In this document: piece by piece, positions 46,001 through 55,429 of the stretch
Layout of the letters: the number at the start of each line of letters is the position of its first letter
How positions within the stretch are numbered: the first letter of the stretch is position 1
From: DAITBA01 sp036824005
GTDB lineage: Bacteria; Pseudomonadota; Gammaproteobacteria; Burkholderiales; Rhodocyclaceae
NCBI GenBank assembly: GCA_036824005.1
Contig: DAITBA010000011.1
Span: 73,438-137,437, forward strand
DNA: 64,000 nt
Reading direction: 5' to 3'
Program-made: the position numbers and the translations under genes
The notes under the pieces: model-generated
The model's database searches: none
What the model was told of the DNA's origin: nothing
What the model saw: the letters and a program-made list of their open reading frames with translations, nothing else

Positions 46001-46771
46001 TTAGATCGCCGGCGTTTCCAGTCCGAGCCGCGTCAGGGCGGCGCCGGCTTGGTTCTTCCAGTCGCACAGCATCTCGGCGTTCGAGCGCCGGCGCAGGCCG
46101 AACCTGATGCCCAATGCAGCGTGGTCGGAATCGACGCGGCCGAAGGTGTCGGCAACACGCCGGTACCAATAATCCACGCACGCCTGCACGGCCGTTGTCG
46201 TGCCTGCGCGCTTGATCGCTTGCTGAACACCCGTCGCGCCGAGCCGCACATGCTGCGCCTCACCAGGCAGGATGTGCGCCAACGTCTGCGCCAGGGGTAC
46301 GTAGGAGCAATCCTTCAGCTCGCCCAGTTGTACGCCCGTTGCCAAGCCCATCAGTAGGTTGAAGGTGATTGCGTCCTCCCAGCCCTCGAGCGGATAGTGA
46401 AAGACGTTGAGCCGCTTATCGCCTCCGACGCGTCGTGTGCCGAGATCCACGTTGCGATCCAGCCGCGAGTCCCAGGCATGAGAACGAACATACAGAAGCG
46501 TATCTACACCGAAGGGGCGTAGCAGATCGAGCACCTTGCCGGCATGGGCATACTTCTCGGCGACCATGCGCGCCGCGACGATGCGCTCACCCAATCCCGG
46601 GCCGCGGTTGATGAAAGGACAGAAACCCGCCGCACCCGCCAGCTCCGAGTCCACGAAGACGACCATCAGCCGCATCAATTCGCTACGATAGCTCGGCGTA
46701 AGCGTTTCGCCGGCGGCGAATCGTGCGCCGGCTGCAATGCGATCAGCGAGTTCCCGATCCTGGGTCAGCAT
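46001..46771 (-). CDS. PaaA/PaaC-like diiron oxygenase family protein, degenerate ligand set
   Basis: 256 residues. SYRSELMRLMVVFVDSELAG and LGERIVAARMVAEKYAHAGK align by eye with PaaA (HSEIVG; DEAGHGLY), and PGEAQHVRLGATG matches the second ExxH motif. In the first ExxH motif the Glu seems replaced by Lys (EKYAH instead of DEAGH), so the diiron site may be incomplete. It is shorter than PaaA (about 310). The other paa epoxidase genes (B, C, D, E) are not in the window. First gene of a three-gene operon with paaG and paaI. May be a non-catalytic partner, or an enzyme of a different reaction. Confidence 0.7.
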   Translation of the reverse strand: MLTQDRELADRIAAGARFAAGETLTPSYRSELMRLMVVFVDSELAGAAGFCPFINRGPGLGERIVAARMVAEKYAHAGKVLDLLRPFGVDTLLYVRSHAWDSRLDRNVDLGTRRVGGDKRLNVFHYPLEGWEDAITFNLLMGLATGVQLGELKDCSYVPLAQTLAHILPGEAQHVRLGATGVQQAIKRAGTTTAVQACVDYWYRRVADTFGRVDSDHAALGIRFGLRRRSNAEMLCDWKNQAGAALTRLGLETPAI

Positions 46772-47013
46772 CGTACGGTCTCCAGCGGTGGCCGTTTCGT
46801 GTCCGAAAGATACGGTACGGGCGGGCAGCCCGGCAATCGTTCCGACTCAGGCCTGTTCAATCGCCGCGTCAAAAAGGGATACAATATCCGTTGTGCGTGG
46901 GCACCAATTCGTATCAATTTCATATGTTACAGAACCAGGCGCGACGGGACAACCGTGACGCGTCGTCGCGAGTCTGAACAGCAACGATCGCACTGCGCGC
47001 CGCGACACGAACC

Positions 47014-47463
47014 ATGGCAAACATCACCATCATCGTCGGGACGGAATCGGGCAACGCCCAAATGTGCGCCGATTACCTGCGCGAGCAGTTGCCCTCGCTT
47101 GGGCACCGCATCGAAGTCATCCCCGAAGGGGACGCGGGAGGTGTTGACCTCCAGGCATGCGAGGTGGTGCTGATCTGCACATCGACACATGGCGACGGGG
47201 AGTTGCCTGACAACCTCGTACCGCTGGCGAGGCGCCTCAGCGACGACAAACCGGATCTGAGCCAATTGTGCTATGGCGTCATTGCGTTGGGCGACCAGAC
47301 TTACAAGAACACGTTCTGTCGTGCCGGGAAGGATATGGATGCCCTGTTGGCTGCCTGCGGTGCAACCAAAGTGGGTGAGCGGTTGGAGATCGACGCGTGC
47401 ACCCAGCCCCTGCCGGACGAAGAGGCCCTGAACTGGGCGCAGGAGTGGGTGACGCTGCTATAG
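47014..47463 (+). CDS. MioC-like flavodoxin
   Basis: 149 residues with a flavodoxin fold. TESGNAQMCAD is the FMN-phosphate loop, CTSTHGDGELPDNL the isoalloxazine loop and ALGDQTYKNTFCRAGKDMD the third FMN region. Small soluble electron carrier; the MioC group supports biotin synthase in E. coli. It is divergent from the PaaA-like gene, with 242 bp between the two. A stem-loop follows and then sucCD. Confidence 0.88.
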   Translation: MANITIIVGTESGNAQMCADYLREQLPSLGHRIEVIPEGDAGGVDLQACEVVLICTSTHGDGELPDNLVPLARRLSDDKPDLSQLCYGVIALGDQTYKNTFCRAGKDMDALLAACGATKVGERLEIDACTQPLPDEEALNWAQEWVTLL

Positions 47464-47504
47464 CCGTCGCTGCCCTTCGCGCGCAGACCGATTGCCGAGC
47501 GCGG

Positions 47505-47551
47505 GGCGCGAGAAGCCCGTCCGGAGCCTGCACCAGAGCGGGCTTCGCGCC
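47505..47551. repeat. Stem-loop between mioC and sucC
   Basis: GGCGCG-AG-AAGCCCG (47505-47519) pairs with CGGGCTTCGCGCC (47539-47551) apart from a two-base bulge. The loop is about 19 nt. No T-run follows, so it is not a standard terminator. A TATAGT hexamer at 47574-47579 just downstream may be the -10 of sucCD. Confidence 0.6.
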
Positions 47552-47746
47552 GAGGTAGCGCGCCACAATGTGCTATAGTGACGCCATCAAGAGCTTCGAT
47601 TCCCCAGGCGCGCCGTAACGTTGTTTCCGCGCGAGCTTGATTCCGGGGTGAGCCGCGGCGGTTCTGCGCACGGATCCCGGGACTACAAGACCGGTTTCAG
47701 CCGGCACTTATCCGCAATCGTTGGCAATCATCAGCAAGGAAAATCC

Positions 47747-48913
47747 ATGAAAATCCATGAATATCAGGGAAAGGAAATCCTGAGGAAGTACGGCGTCGCA
47801 ACGCCTCGCGGCTTTCCGTGCTTCTCGGTGGACGAAGCGGTCGGAGCGGCGGAGAAACTCGGTGGCAAGGTCTGGGTGGTCAAGGCGCAGATCCATGCCG
47901 GTGGCCGGGGCAAGGGCGGTGGCGTCAAGGTCGCGAAGTCGCGCGACGAGGTGCGCCAGTATGCCGGCCAGATACTGGGCATGCAACTCAAGACGCATCA
48001 GACCGGTCCGGAAGGGCAAAAGGTGCGGCGCCTTCTGATCGAGGAGGGCGCCGACATCCGCAAGGAATTGTATGTCGGCATGGTCGTCGACCGCGTCACG
48101 CAGAAGGTGTGCCTCATGGCCAGCTCGGAAGGCGGCATGGACATCGAGGAAGTCGCGGCAAAGACGCCGGAAAAAATCCACAAGGTGTTTGTCGATCCGC
48201 AGACGGGGCTCAAGGATTCCGAGGCCGATGACGTCGCGCGCAAGATCGGCATACCCGAAGCCAGCGTCGCCCAGGCGCGAGCCGTTCTGCAGGGCCTCTA
48301 CAAGGCATTCTGGGACTCCGACGCCTCGCTCGCCGAGATCAACCCCTTGATACTCACCGGCGAGGGCAAGGTAGTGGCGCTCGACGCCAAGATGAACTTC
48401 GACTCCAACGCGCTCTATCGGCATCCGGAAATCATGGAAATGCGCGACTTGGACGAAGAGGACCCGGCGGAAGTTGAAGCCTCGGCCCACGACCTCTCGT
48501 ACATTTCCCTGGACGGCACCATCGGCTGTCTGGTGAACGGTGCCGGCCTGGCCATGGCGACGATGGACACCATCAAGCTCTATGGCGGGGAGCCGGCGAA
48601 CTTCCTCGACGTCGGTGGCGGTGCGACGACCGAGAAGGTCACCGAGGCGTTCAAGATCATGCTTAGGAACCCGAACCTGAAGGCCATCCTGGTCAACATT
48701 TTCGGCGGCATCATGCGCTGCGATACCATCGCCACCGGCGTCGTGGCGGCGGCCAGGGAGACGCACCTGCATGTGCCGCTGATCGTGCGCATGAAAGGAA
48801 CGAACGAAGACATCGGCAGAAAGATCCTCGCGGAGTCGGGGCTGCCGATCATTTCCGCCGCCAACATGGCGGAAGCCGCCGAGAAGGCCGTGGCCGCCGC
48901 GAAGGGCAAGTAA
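47747..48913 (+). CDS. sucC: SucC, succinyl-CoA synthetase beta subunit
   Basis: 388 residues, the standard length. ATP-grasp domain with MKIHEYQGKEILRKYG, IHAGGRGKGGGVK and EINPLILTGEGKVVALDAK; C-terminal CoA-ligase domain with GGGATTEKVTEAFKI and NIFGGIMRCDTIA. Makes ATP or GTP from succinyl-CoA in the TCA cycle, with SucD. AAGGA precedes ATG 47747. The upstream open frame from 47621 is not conserved. Confidence 0.97.
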   Translation: MKIHEYQGKEILRKYGVATPRGFPCFSVDEAVGAAEKLGGKVWVVKAQIHAGGRGKGGGVKVAKSRDEVRQYAGQILGMQLKTHQTGPEGQKVRRLLIEEGADIRKELYVGMVVDRVTQKVCLMASSEGGMDIEEVAAKTPEKIHKVFVDPQTGLKDSEADDVARKIGIPEASVAQARAVLQGLYKAFWDSDASLAEINPLILTGEGKVVALDAKMNFDSNALYRHPEIMEMRDLDEEDPAEVEASAHDLSYISLDGTIGCLVNGAGLAMATMDTIKLYGGEPANFLDVGGGATTEKVTEAFKIMLRNPNLKAILVNIFGGIMRCDTIATGVVAAARETHLHVPLIVRMKGTNEDIGRKILAESGLPIISAANMAEAAEKAVAAAKGK

Positions 48914-48924
48914 AGGGGAAGAGA

Positions 48925-49806
48925 ATGTCGATTCTGATCAACAAGGATACGCGCGTCGTCACGCAGGGGATTACCGGCAAGACCGGCCAGTTCCACACGC
49001 GGATGTGCCGCGATTATGCGAATGGCAAGAACTGCTTCGTTGCCGGGGTCAATCCCAAGAAGGCCGGGGAAGATTTCGAGGGCATTCCGATCTATGGCAG
49101 TGTCCGGGAGGCGAAGGAGAAGGCTGGCGTCAATGTTTCGGTGATCTACGTGCCGCCGCCCGGTGCCGCTGCGGCGATCTGGGAAGCGGCGGAGGCCGAC
49201 TTGGATCTGGTGATCTGCATTACCGAGGGCATTCCCGTTCGCGACATGGTTGCGGTGAAGGACAGGATGCGCAAGGAGAACCGCCGCACTATTCTGGTTG
49301 GCCCGAATTGCCCTGGGGTTATTACGCCGGACGAAATCAAGATCGGCATCATGCCTGGCCATATCCACAAGAAGGGGCGCATCGGTGTGGTTTCGCGTTC
49401 GGGGACACTGACCTACGAGGCGGTGGGGCAGTTGACGGAGATCGGCCTAGGTCAGTCAACGGCGATCGGTCTTGGCGGCGATCCGGTGAACGGTCTCAAG
49501 CACCGGGATTTGCTGGAGCTGTTCATGAACGATCCGGAGACCGACGCCATCATCATGATCGGCGAAATCGGCGGTTCGGACGAGGAAGCCGGCGCCGAGT
49601 GGTACAAGAACAACGCCCGTAAGCCTGTCGTCGGCTTCATTGCCGGCGTGACCGCGCCTCCGGGCAAGCGCATGGGCCATGCCGGTGCAATCATTTCCGG
49701 CGGCAAGGGAACGGCCCAGGAAAAGCTCTCGGTCATGGAGGCGTGCGGCATGAAGGTGACGCGCAATCCGGCCGAGATGGGCAAGCTGCTCAAATCTGTG
49801 CTTTGA
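48925..49806 (+). CDS. sucD: SucD, succinyl-CoA synthetase alpha subunit
   Basis: 293 residues. CoA-binding N-domain (KDTRVVTQGITGKTGQFH), NCPGVITPDE, SRSGTLTYEA and the phosphohistidine loop KRMGHAGAI near residue 250. Forms the alpha-beta heterodimer or its dimer with SucC, 11 nt upstream. Ends in a strong terminator. Confidence 0.97.
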   Translation: MSILINKDTRVVTQGITGKTGQFHTRMCRDYANGKNCFVAGVNPKKAGEDFEGIPIYGSVREAKEKAGVNVSVIYVPPPGAAAAIWEAAEADLDLVICITEGIPVRDMVAVKDRMRKENRRTILVGPNCPGVITPDEIKIGIMPGHIHKKGRIGVVSRSGTLTYEAVGQLTEIGLGQSTAIGLGGDPVNGLKHRDLLELFMNDPETDAIIMIGEIGGSDEEAGAEWYKNNARKPVVGFIAGVTAPPGKRMGHAGAIISGGKGTAQEKLSVMEACGMKVTRNPAEMGKLLKSVL

Positions 49807-49827
49807 GCAGCTCTGCTGGAATACAGG

Positions 49828-49862
49828 AGCCGCGCGGGACGATAGCCTGCGCGGCTTTTTTG
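49828..49862 (+). terminator. Rho-independent terminator of sucCD
   Basis: AGCCGCGCGGG (49828-49838) pairs with CCTGCGCGGCT (49846-49856) with one G-T mismatch, loop of 7, then a T-run to 49861. A textbook intrinsic terminator 21 nt after the sucD stop. Confidence 0.92.
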
Positions 49863-50174
49863 TTTGTTTGTGCGGGACGCGGGTTCCCGCGAGCGGAATC
49901 GGCACCCCCGACGCGGCAACCGTTTGTGCCGCCGGAGTGCCATTGAGGGTATGGAACACCATTGCGTCACTATCACGTTGATTGGCCGCCAGATTGACCG
50001 TAGCGTCGCAGGTGCCATCCGCAGCGATGCCACTGTCAAGTCGTGGGCGCGATGCCTAGTCCCCGCCCGCAGCCGCACCGTTCGCGTTGGTGTCACGCTG
50101 CGGGACGACACGATTCGTGCCCGGCTGGCTAAGCGCGACGGAGCCGCTGACTTACCCGAATCTCGAGTGGGCTC
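49863..50174. other. 312-bp gap without a supported gene
   Basis: Between the sucCD terminator and the ornithine-cyclodeaminase-like gene. Short open frames on both strands show no family features. A minus-strand frame reads GTCDATVNLAANQRDSDAMV, which has a protein-like composition but no start context and no end before the terminator. The promoter of the next gene should lie here; none is clear. Confidence 0.5.
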
Positions 50175-51128
50175 ATGGCGCTCTATCTGACCGAGGACGA
50201 TGTGAAGCAGCTGCTATCCATGGCGCAAGCGATCGAGGCGGTGGAGGCGGTTCATCGCGAGCATGCACTAGGCCTGGCGATCGATACGCCGCGCCAGCGC
50301 ACGCGCTTGCCGCAGACGGTCATGCACTTGCTGCAGGGTGCGGTGCCCAGTCTCGGCATCCTGGGGTACAAGGTTTACACCACGAACCGCCAGGGAACGC
50401 GGTTCCTCGTCCATACCTACGATGCAGCATCGGGCCGTCTCAGCGCCGTGATCGAAGCCGACTTTCTGGGCATGGTGCGCACGGGGGCGGCAGGCGGTGT
50501 TGCTGCCAAACACCTGGCGCGAGCCAATGCCCGGGTCGTCGGTGTTTTCGGCGCCGGCTGGCAGGCGCGCGGCCAGATCGAGGCGCTCAGTCTGGTGCGG
50601 AAAATCGAACGCTTTAAGGTTTTTTCCCGCAATGCCGATAAGCTGCGCACGTTCTGTCGCGAGATGTCCGCCCGCCTGCGGCGGGACGTTGTCCCTGCAG
50701 GCAGTGCGCGGGAGGTCGTCGAGGGCAGCGACATTGTCGTCACGATCACCTCGTCGTCCGTACCGCTGTTCGATGGTGAGTGGCTGGTGCCTGGCACGCA
50801 TATCAATGCGGCGGGCTCGAACGCCCTGATCCGGCGCGAGCTCGACGAGGCGGCGGTGAAGCGCTGTGACGTGGTTTGCGTCGATTCCCGGCCGGTGGCG
50901 CTGAAGGAATGCGGGGACCTGCTTCCCTTGCTGGAGAAGGGCAGGCTGCACGAGGGGCAAGTCGTGGAACTCGGTGAGGTGATCGGCGACATGCGGCCCG
51001 GCCGTCGGAGTGTGGAGGAGATTACTCTATTTGAGTCGCACGGCATGGCGATCCAGGACCTTGCCCTGGCGCAGCGGCTGCTTGCGGCCGCTCAGGCGCA
51101 TGGACTGGGAAAACCACTAACGTACTAA
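50175..51128 (+). CDS. Ornithine cyclodeaminase/mu-crystallin family protein
   Basis: 317 residues with a Rossmann core: VVGVFGAGWQARGQIEAL is the NAD(P) loop (about residues 121-138). The N-terminus has LTEDDVKQLLSM and the middle LGYKVYTTNRQGTRFLV, with the substrate-side Lys and Arg, and FLGMVRTGAAGGVAAKHLA. The family contains ornithine cyclodeaminase, ketimine reductases and alanine or lysine dehydrogenases, and I cannot pick between them. It precedes the signalling genes by 413 bp on the same strand but is likely a separate unit. Confidence 0.88.
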   Translation: MALYLTEDDVKQLLSMAQAIEAVEAVHREHALGLAIDTPRQRTRLPQTVMHLLQGAVPSLGILGYKVYTTNRQGTRFLVHTYDAASGRLSAVIEADFLGMVRTGAAGGVAAKHLARANARVVGVFGAGWQARGQIEALSLVRKIERFKVFSRNADKLRTFCREMSARLRRDVVPAGSAREVVEGSDIVVTITSSSVPLFDGEWLVPGTHINAAGSNALIRRELDEAAVKRCDVVCVDSRPVALKECGDLLPLLEKGRLHEGQVVELGEVIGDMRPGRRSVEEITLFESHGMAIQDLALAQRLLAAAQAHGLGKPLTY

Positions 51129-51541
51129 GGGAAGTTCTCGCGGCCTGCCTAGGCTGGGACTGAGGAGGGCCGCTGGCGGACGTGCTGGACGTTCAAGACA
51201 GTCGCAGTCGGAATCTAACACTTTGTGTGGGCTAGGTTATTTCTCGCAAGGCGAGTCCATCCGATCTTTTTTCGGCGGTGCTACACGCGATCTTCGCGCC
51301 TGTGGCAAACTCGCGTTCGCTGGGGAATCCGCGACGTCATTGGTGCGTGTGGCCACGAAGGAACCGTGCACAGACATTGTGGGGGGCAGTCCCGGCGGGC
51401 TGGGCGGCACGGTGTCAAACTGCTGTCAGGCAGTTGCCAACGACGGGAACCAGCCCGCATGAGAGGCAACGAATGCGCTGCGGATGCGCGCGGCTGCGCA
51501 CCGGTTGTGGCGCAACGGCACATCATTTCTTGACAGGAAAA
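51129..51541. other. 413-bp upstream region of the signalling operon
   Basis: No supported gene on either strand. It must hold the promoter of the PP2C-FHA-cyclase run. A small hairpin AACTGC-GCAGTT lies at 51418-51435. A TTGACA (51532-51537) is only a few bases before the start codon and is therefore not a useful -35. No sigma-54 or sigma-70 site stands out. Confidence 0.5.
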
Positions 51542-52363
51542 ATGGATCTCAACCAGGCCCTCGAAATGGTCAGTCGCACCGACGCCGGGATGGTTCGTTC
51601 CCACAACGAGGACGCCGTGCTGGTCAATCCGGCGCTCGGTTTGGCGGTCATTGCCGACGGCATGGGCGGCTACAATGCCGGGGAGGTAGCCTCGAGCATG
51701 GCGACGACGCTGCTGGGCACGGAGCTGGAGAAGTCTTTCACCCGCCTGGCGCCCTACATGCAAGATGCCGACGGCAAGCTCCACGCCCATTCTGCGTTCG
51801 AGGCGGAAATCGCCCGGGCGAACACCTCAATCTACCAGGCAGCCCAGAGCCAGCCTCAATATGCCGGCATGGGCACGACACTTGTGGCGGCGCTGTTCTA
51901 CGACAACTCCCTGACAGTGGCGCACATCGGCGACTCGCGCCTGTACCGCTACCGGGGTGAGCAGCTTCAGGCGGTGACTCGGGACCACTCGCTCTTGCAG
52001 GAGCAAATCGACAGCGGCATGATTACGCCCGAGGAGGCGCGGCACTCCCAGAATCGGAACCTGGTCACCCGGGCCCTGGGCGTCGATCCAGTGGTAGAAC
52101 CCGAAATACGCGATTATGATACGCTGCCGGGCGATATCTATTTGCTATGCTCCGACGGCCTCAACGATATGGTCGAGGACGACGAGATCGCCCTGACGTT
52201 TCAGACGTTGATGCCGAACTTGGAGCTGGCGGCGAACCAGTTGATCCAGATGGCCAACGACAACGGCGGACGGGACAATGTTTCGGTAGTTTTGGTTCGG
52301 GTCGCGCACGCCTATCCGGCGCCGCGCGGCCTGATGGCCAAAATCAAGGCGTGGCTCAGGTAA
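51542..52363 (+). CDS. PP2C-family protein serine/threonine phosphatase
   Basis: 273 residues from ATG 51542, just after ACAGGAAAA. All PP2C motifs are present: VRSHNEDAV, VIADGMGGYNAGEVAS, GMGTTLVA, AHIGDSRLYRY, CSDGLNDMV and GGRDNVSVVLV, so both metal sites are intact. It is a cytoplasmic phosphatase of the Stp1/PstP type that removes phosphate from Ser/Thr of FHA partners or kinases. It is followed 20 nt later by an FHA protein, a common pairing. No kinase gene is in the window. Confidence 0.92.
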   Translation: MDLNQALEMVSRTDAGMVRSHNEDAVLVNPALGLAVIADGMGGYNAGEVASSMATTLLGTELEKSFTRLAPYMQDADGKLHAHSAFEAEIARANTSIYQAAQSQPQYAGMGTTLVAALFYDNSLTVAHIGDSRLYRYRGEQLQAVTRDHSLLQEQIDSGMITPEEARHSQNRNLVTRALGVDPVVEPEIRDYDTLPGDIYLLCSDGLNDMVEDDEIALTFQTLMPNLELAANQLIQMANDNGGRDNVSVVLVRVAHAYPAPRGLMAKIKAWLR

Positions 52364-52383
52364 CCAGGGGACGGGAACAGAAG

Positions 52384-53133
52384 ATGGCGAAGTTGATCCT
52401 TAGCATGGATGGGCTGGTACTGAAAGAGATCGGCCTGAACAAGGAGCGGACGACGATCGGCCGCAAGCCACACAACGACATCCAGATCGACAACCTGGCG
52501 ATCAGCGGCGAACACGCGGTGATCGTCACGATTCTTAACGACTCGTTCCTCGAGGACCTCAACAGCACGAACGGCACCTATGTAAACGGCCAGCCAATCA
52601 AGAAGCACTTCCTGCAGAACAACGACGTCGTTGAACTGGGCAAGTACCGTCTGAAGTACGTCAATGAAACGCCGCCCGCTTACGCTGGCGGCCCTGACTA
52701 CGAGAAGACCATGTTGCTGCGCCCCAATCAAATGCGCCGCCCGGTGGAAGCGCCTGCCCAGGCCGGCGCCAGCGCAGCGCCGGCGGCTGCCGAATCGGAG
52801 TCCACCGTGAAAGCTCAAGCGCCGGCGGCCGAGGCGCCGGCTCAACCCGCGCCGGCGACAAGAACGGTCCAGGTGGGCGTCGTGCAGATCCTCAATGGCG
52901 CCAATGCCGGTAAGGAACTGGAGCTGACCAAGACCATGACCCGGCTCGGCAAGCCGGGCCAGCAGGTGGCGGTGATCACCCGTCGGCCGACCGGCTATTT
53001 CATCACCCATGTCGAGGGGGCGTCGTACCCGGTACTCAACGGCACAACGCTGGACGCCCAGGCCCACCAGCTAAACGACCACGACGTGATCGAACTGGCA
53101 GGCGTCAAGATGGAGTTCTTTCTGCGTTCCTAG
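52384..53133 (+). CDS. Double-FHA-domain protein
   Basis: 249 residues. The first FHA domain (about residues 1-95) carries the phosphothreonine-binding set: TIGRKPHNDIQID, ISGEHAVIV and STNGTYVNG. An Ala/Pro-rich linker (105-155) follows, and a second, degenerate FHA-like domain (about 160-249, MTRLGKPGQQVAVITRR, YPVLNGTTL) that lacks the first Arg-Ser pattern. It would read phospho-threonine signals reversed by the phosphatase upstream. The gap to the cyclase gene is 45 nt. Confidence 0.88.
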   Translation: MAKLILSMDGLVLKEIGLNKERTTIGRKPHNDIQIDNLAISGEHAVIVTILNDSFLEDLNSTNGTYVNGQPIKKHFLQNNDVVELGKYRLKYVNETPPAYAGGPDYEKTMLLRPNQMRRPVEAPAQAGASAAPAAAESESTVKAQAPAAEAPAQPAPATRTVQVGVVQILNGANAGKELELTKTMTRLGKPGQQVAVITRRPTGYFITHVEGASYPVLNGTTLDAQAHQLNDHDVIELAGVKMEFFLRS

Positions 53134-53178
53134 GCCTTGCCGCGGCGCGCGCAACGCCCCCCTTCCGGAGGCCGCGTC

Positions 53179-55416
53179 GTGAGGCGGCACGCGGCCCGCT
53201 ACCTCCTCTCCCTCGCCGTCGTCGCTCTGATTCTGGGGCACGCTGCGCGGTTGTACCAGATCGGGCTGATCAGCCATGCGGACGCCATTGCCTATGACGC
53301 CAAGGTGCGGCTGACCATGCCCGGGGGCGTGGATGAGCGCATCGCCATCCTCGACATCGACGAGAAGTCCCTTCAGGAGATCGGCCGCTGGCCTTGGGGC
53401 CGCGAACGCATGGCCGAGCTTGTGACGCGGCTGTTCGAGCAGTACGGCGTCTTGGTGCTCGGCTTCGACATCGTTTTCGCCGAACCGGACGACAGCTCGG
53501 GTCTGAAAAGCCTGGAGGAGCTGGCCCGGGGCGATCTGCGCGAGAACGCGCAATTCCTCGCCCTGCTCGAAGACCTGCGGCCGCGTCTGGACCATGATCG
53601 GTTGTTCGCGACGGCATTGCGCGGGCGGCCGGCGATCCTCGGATTTTACCTCTCGAATCGATCGGACGGCACAGGCAGCGGCGCTCTCCCGGCGCCAGTC
53701 TTACCTGCCGACATCTTCAAGGGTCGCAGCGTGGCCGCTACCACTTGGTCCAGCCACGGCGGCAATCTGGCGGCGTTGCAGCAGGCGGCGGCCGGGGCCG
53801 GGCACTTCAATCCCCTGGTCGATTTCGACGGTGTAGCCCGTCGCGTACCTCTGATCGCGGAGTACCAGGGCCACTATTACGAGGCGCTGGCGCTCGCCAT
53901 TGTGCGCCACCTGCTTGGCAATCCGGCCCTGGTTCCCGGTTTTCCCGACGAAAAGACCTTTGCCATTGGCGCCTACGCCGCGCTGGAGTGGCTGGACCTG
54001 CCGACCGGCCAAGGGGAAGGGGTGTTGCGCCTGCCGGTGGACGACAACGCGGCAGCGCTCGTGCCCTTCCGCGGCTATCAGGGAAGCTTTGCTTACCATT
54101 CGCTGGCCGACATCCTTGCCGGACGCCTCGCGCCGGAACAACTCAAGGGTCGGATCGCGTTGGTTGGCACGACGGCGCCGGGCCTGCTCGATCTGCGGGC
54201 GACGCCCGTGGGCAGCATTTATCCCGGCGTCGAGCTCCATGCCAACCTGATCGCCGGCATGCTCGACGGCACGATCAAGCACAAACCGCCCTTCGCGCTC
54301 GGCGCCGAAATGCTGCTGCTCGGCGCGGCGGCGCTGGTGATGGTGTTGCTCGTGCCCATGCTCTCGCCTCTGCGCGCCACGCTGGCCACGGCGGCGCTGC
54401 TTGCGCTCCTGGTGGCGATCAATCTGGCGCTTTGGCACTACGGCAATCTGGTGCTGCCTGTTGCCACGGGGCTGATCCTGGTTCTCGTGTTGTTCGCCCT
54501 GAACATGTCTTACGGCTATTTCGTCGAGGCGCGGGCGAAACGGCAGTTCGCCGAGCTATTCGGCCGCTACGTTCCGCCCGAACTGGTGGAGGAGATGAGC
54601 CGCGACCCGGAGCGCTACAGCATGGACGGTCGCAACGCCGACCTGACCATTCTGTTTTCAGACATTCGGGGGTTTACCTCCATCTCGGAGGCGATGGAAC
54701 CGAAGCAACTCACGCAGCTGATGAACGAGTACCTGACGGCCATGACCGCGGTGATTCACTACCGGCGCGGCACGCTCGACAAGTACATCGGGGATGCGAT
54801 CATGGCGTTCTGGGGCGCGCCGGTGGCAAATTCCGACCATGCCACGCATGCAGTGCTTGCCGGCCTGGAGATGCAGGCGGCGCTGGCGGAGCTGAACCGC
54901 TCGCTCGTCGCCCGTGGCTGGCCGGAACTGCGGATCGGCGTCGGCATCAACACCGGCACCGTGACCGTGGGGGATATGGGTTCCACCGTGCGGAAGGCCT
55001 ATACTGTCATGGGTGACCCGGTCAATCTAGCCTCACGCCTGGAGGGGATCACGAAATACTATGGTGCCGGTGTCGTTGTCGGTGAAGCGACGCGTCGTGC
55101 CGCAAAGGGTATCGCCTTCCGCGAGATCGACCGTATCCGGGTTAAGGGCAAGGACGAGCCGGTGGCGATATTCGAGCCGGTCGGCGTCGAGGGGTCGGTG
55201 GACGATGCCCGGCTCGACGAGATCGCATTGTGGAGCGAGGCGCTGGGGCATGTCCGTGCCCGCGACTGGGATCGGGCCGATGTGGCTCTCCAGGAGCTCG
55301 CGCGCATGTCGCCGCCGTGCGAGCTGTATCGGATTTACCTGGAGCGGGTGACCGAATATCGCCGTCGGCCGCCGGCAGACAATTGGGACGGCGTGACGGT
55401 GTTCGAGTCGAAGTAA
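53179..55416 (+). CDS. CHASE2-domain adenylate/guanylate cyclase
   Basis: 745 residues from GTG 53179, which has GGAGG 7 nt upstream (a TTG at 53137 gives a longer frame without a site). N-terminal membrane helix (about residues 6-24), extracytoplasmic CHASE2 sensor domain (about 30-365), three membrane helices (about 375-450), then a class III cyclase domain (about 480-680). The metal Asp residues are in LFSDIRGFTS and YIGDAIMAFWG; AYTVMGDPVNLASRLE carries the transition-state region. It should make cAMP, with control by a periplasmic signal. The C-terminal 60 residues after the cyclase resemble the usual extension. Confidence 0.9.
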   Translation: MRRHAARYLLSLAVVALILGHAARLYQIGLISHADAIAYDAKVRLTMPGGVDERIAILDIDEKSLQEIGRWPWGRERMAELVTRLFEQYGVLVLGFDIVFAEPDDSSGLKSLEELARGDLRENAQFLALLEDLRPRLDHDRLFATALRGRPAILGFYLSNRSDGTGSGALPAPVLPADIFKGRSVAATTWSSHGGNLAALQQAAAGAGHFNPLVDFDGVARRVPLIAEYQGHYYEALALAIVRHLLGNPALVPGFPDEKTFAIGAYAALEWLDLPTGQGEGVLRLPVDDNAAALVPFRGYQGSFAYHSLADILAGRLAPEQLKGRIALVGTTAPGLLDLRATPVGSIYPGVELHANLIAGMLDGTIKHKPPFALGAEMLLLGAAALVMVLLVPMLSPLRATLATAALLALLVAINLALWHYGNLVLPVATGLILVLVLFALNMSYGYFVEARAKRQFAELFGRYVPPELVEEMSRDPERYSMDGRNADLTILFSDIRGFTSISEAMEPKQLTQLMNEYLTAMTAVIHYRRGTLDKYIGDAIMAFWGAPVANSDHATHAVLAGLEMQAALAELNRSLVARGWPELRIGVGINTGTVTVGDMGSTVRKAYTVMGDPVNLASRLEGITKYYGAGVVVGEATRRAAKGIAFREIDRIRVKGKDEPVAIFEPVGVEGSVDDARLDEIALWSEALGHVRARDWDRADVALQELARMSPPCELYRIYLERVTEYRRRPPADNWDGVTVFESK

Positions 55417-55429
55417 TGGATCGGTCGGA

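Noticed and set aside
47741..47760. Perfect 10-bp tandem duplication at the sucC start
   Set aside because: It follows from the codons for the usual SucC N-terminus (KIHEY) and the bases before it; nothing else suggests a regulatory role.
49864..50190. 108-residue frame between sucD and the ornithine-cyclodeaminase-like gene
   Set aside because: Overlaps the next gene start, no ribosome site and no recognisable fold.
53745..55016. 423-residue plus-strand frame inside the CHASE2 cyclase gene
   Set aside because: Arg-rich shadow frame; the cyclase frame has the metal and sensor motifs.
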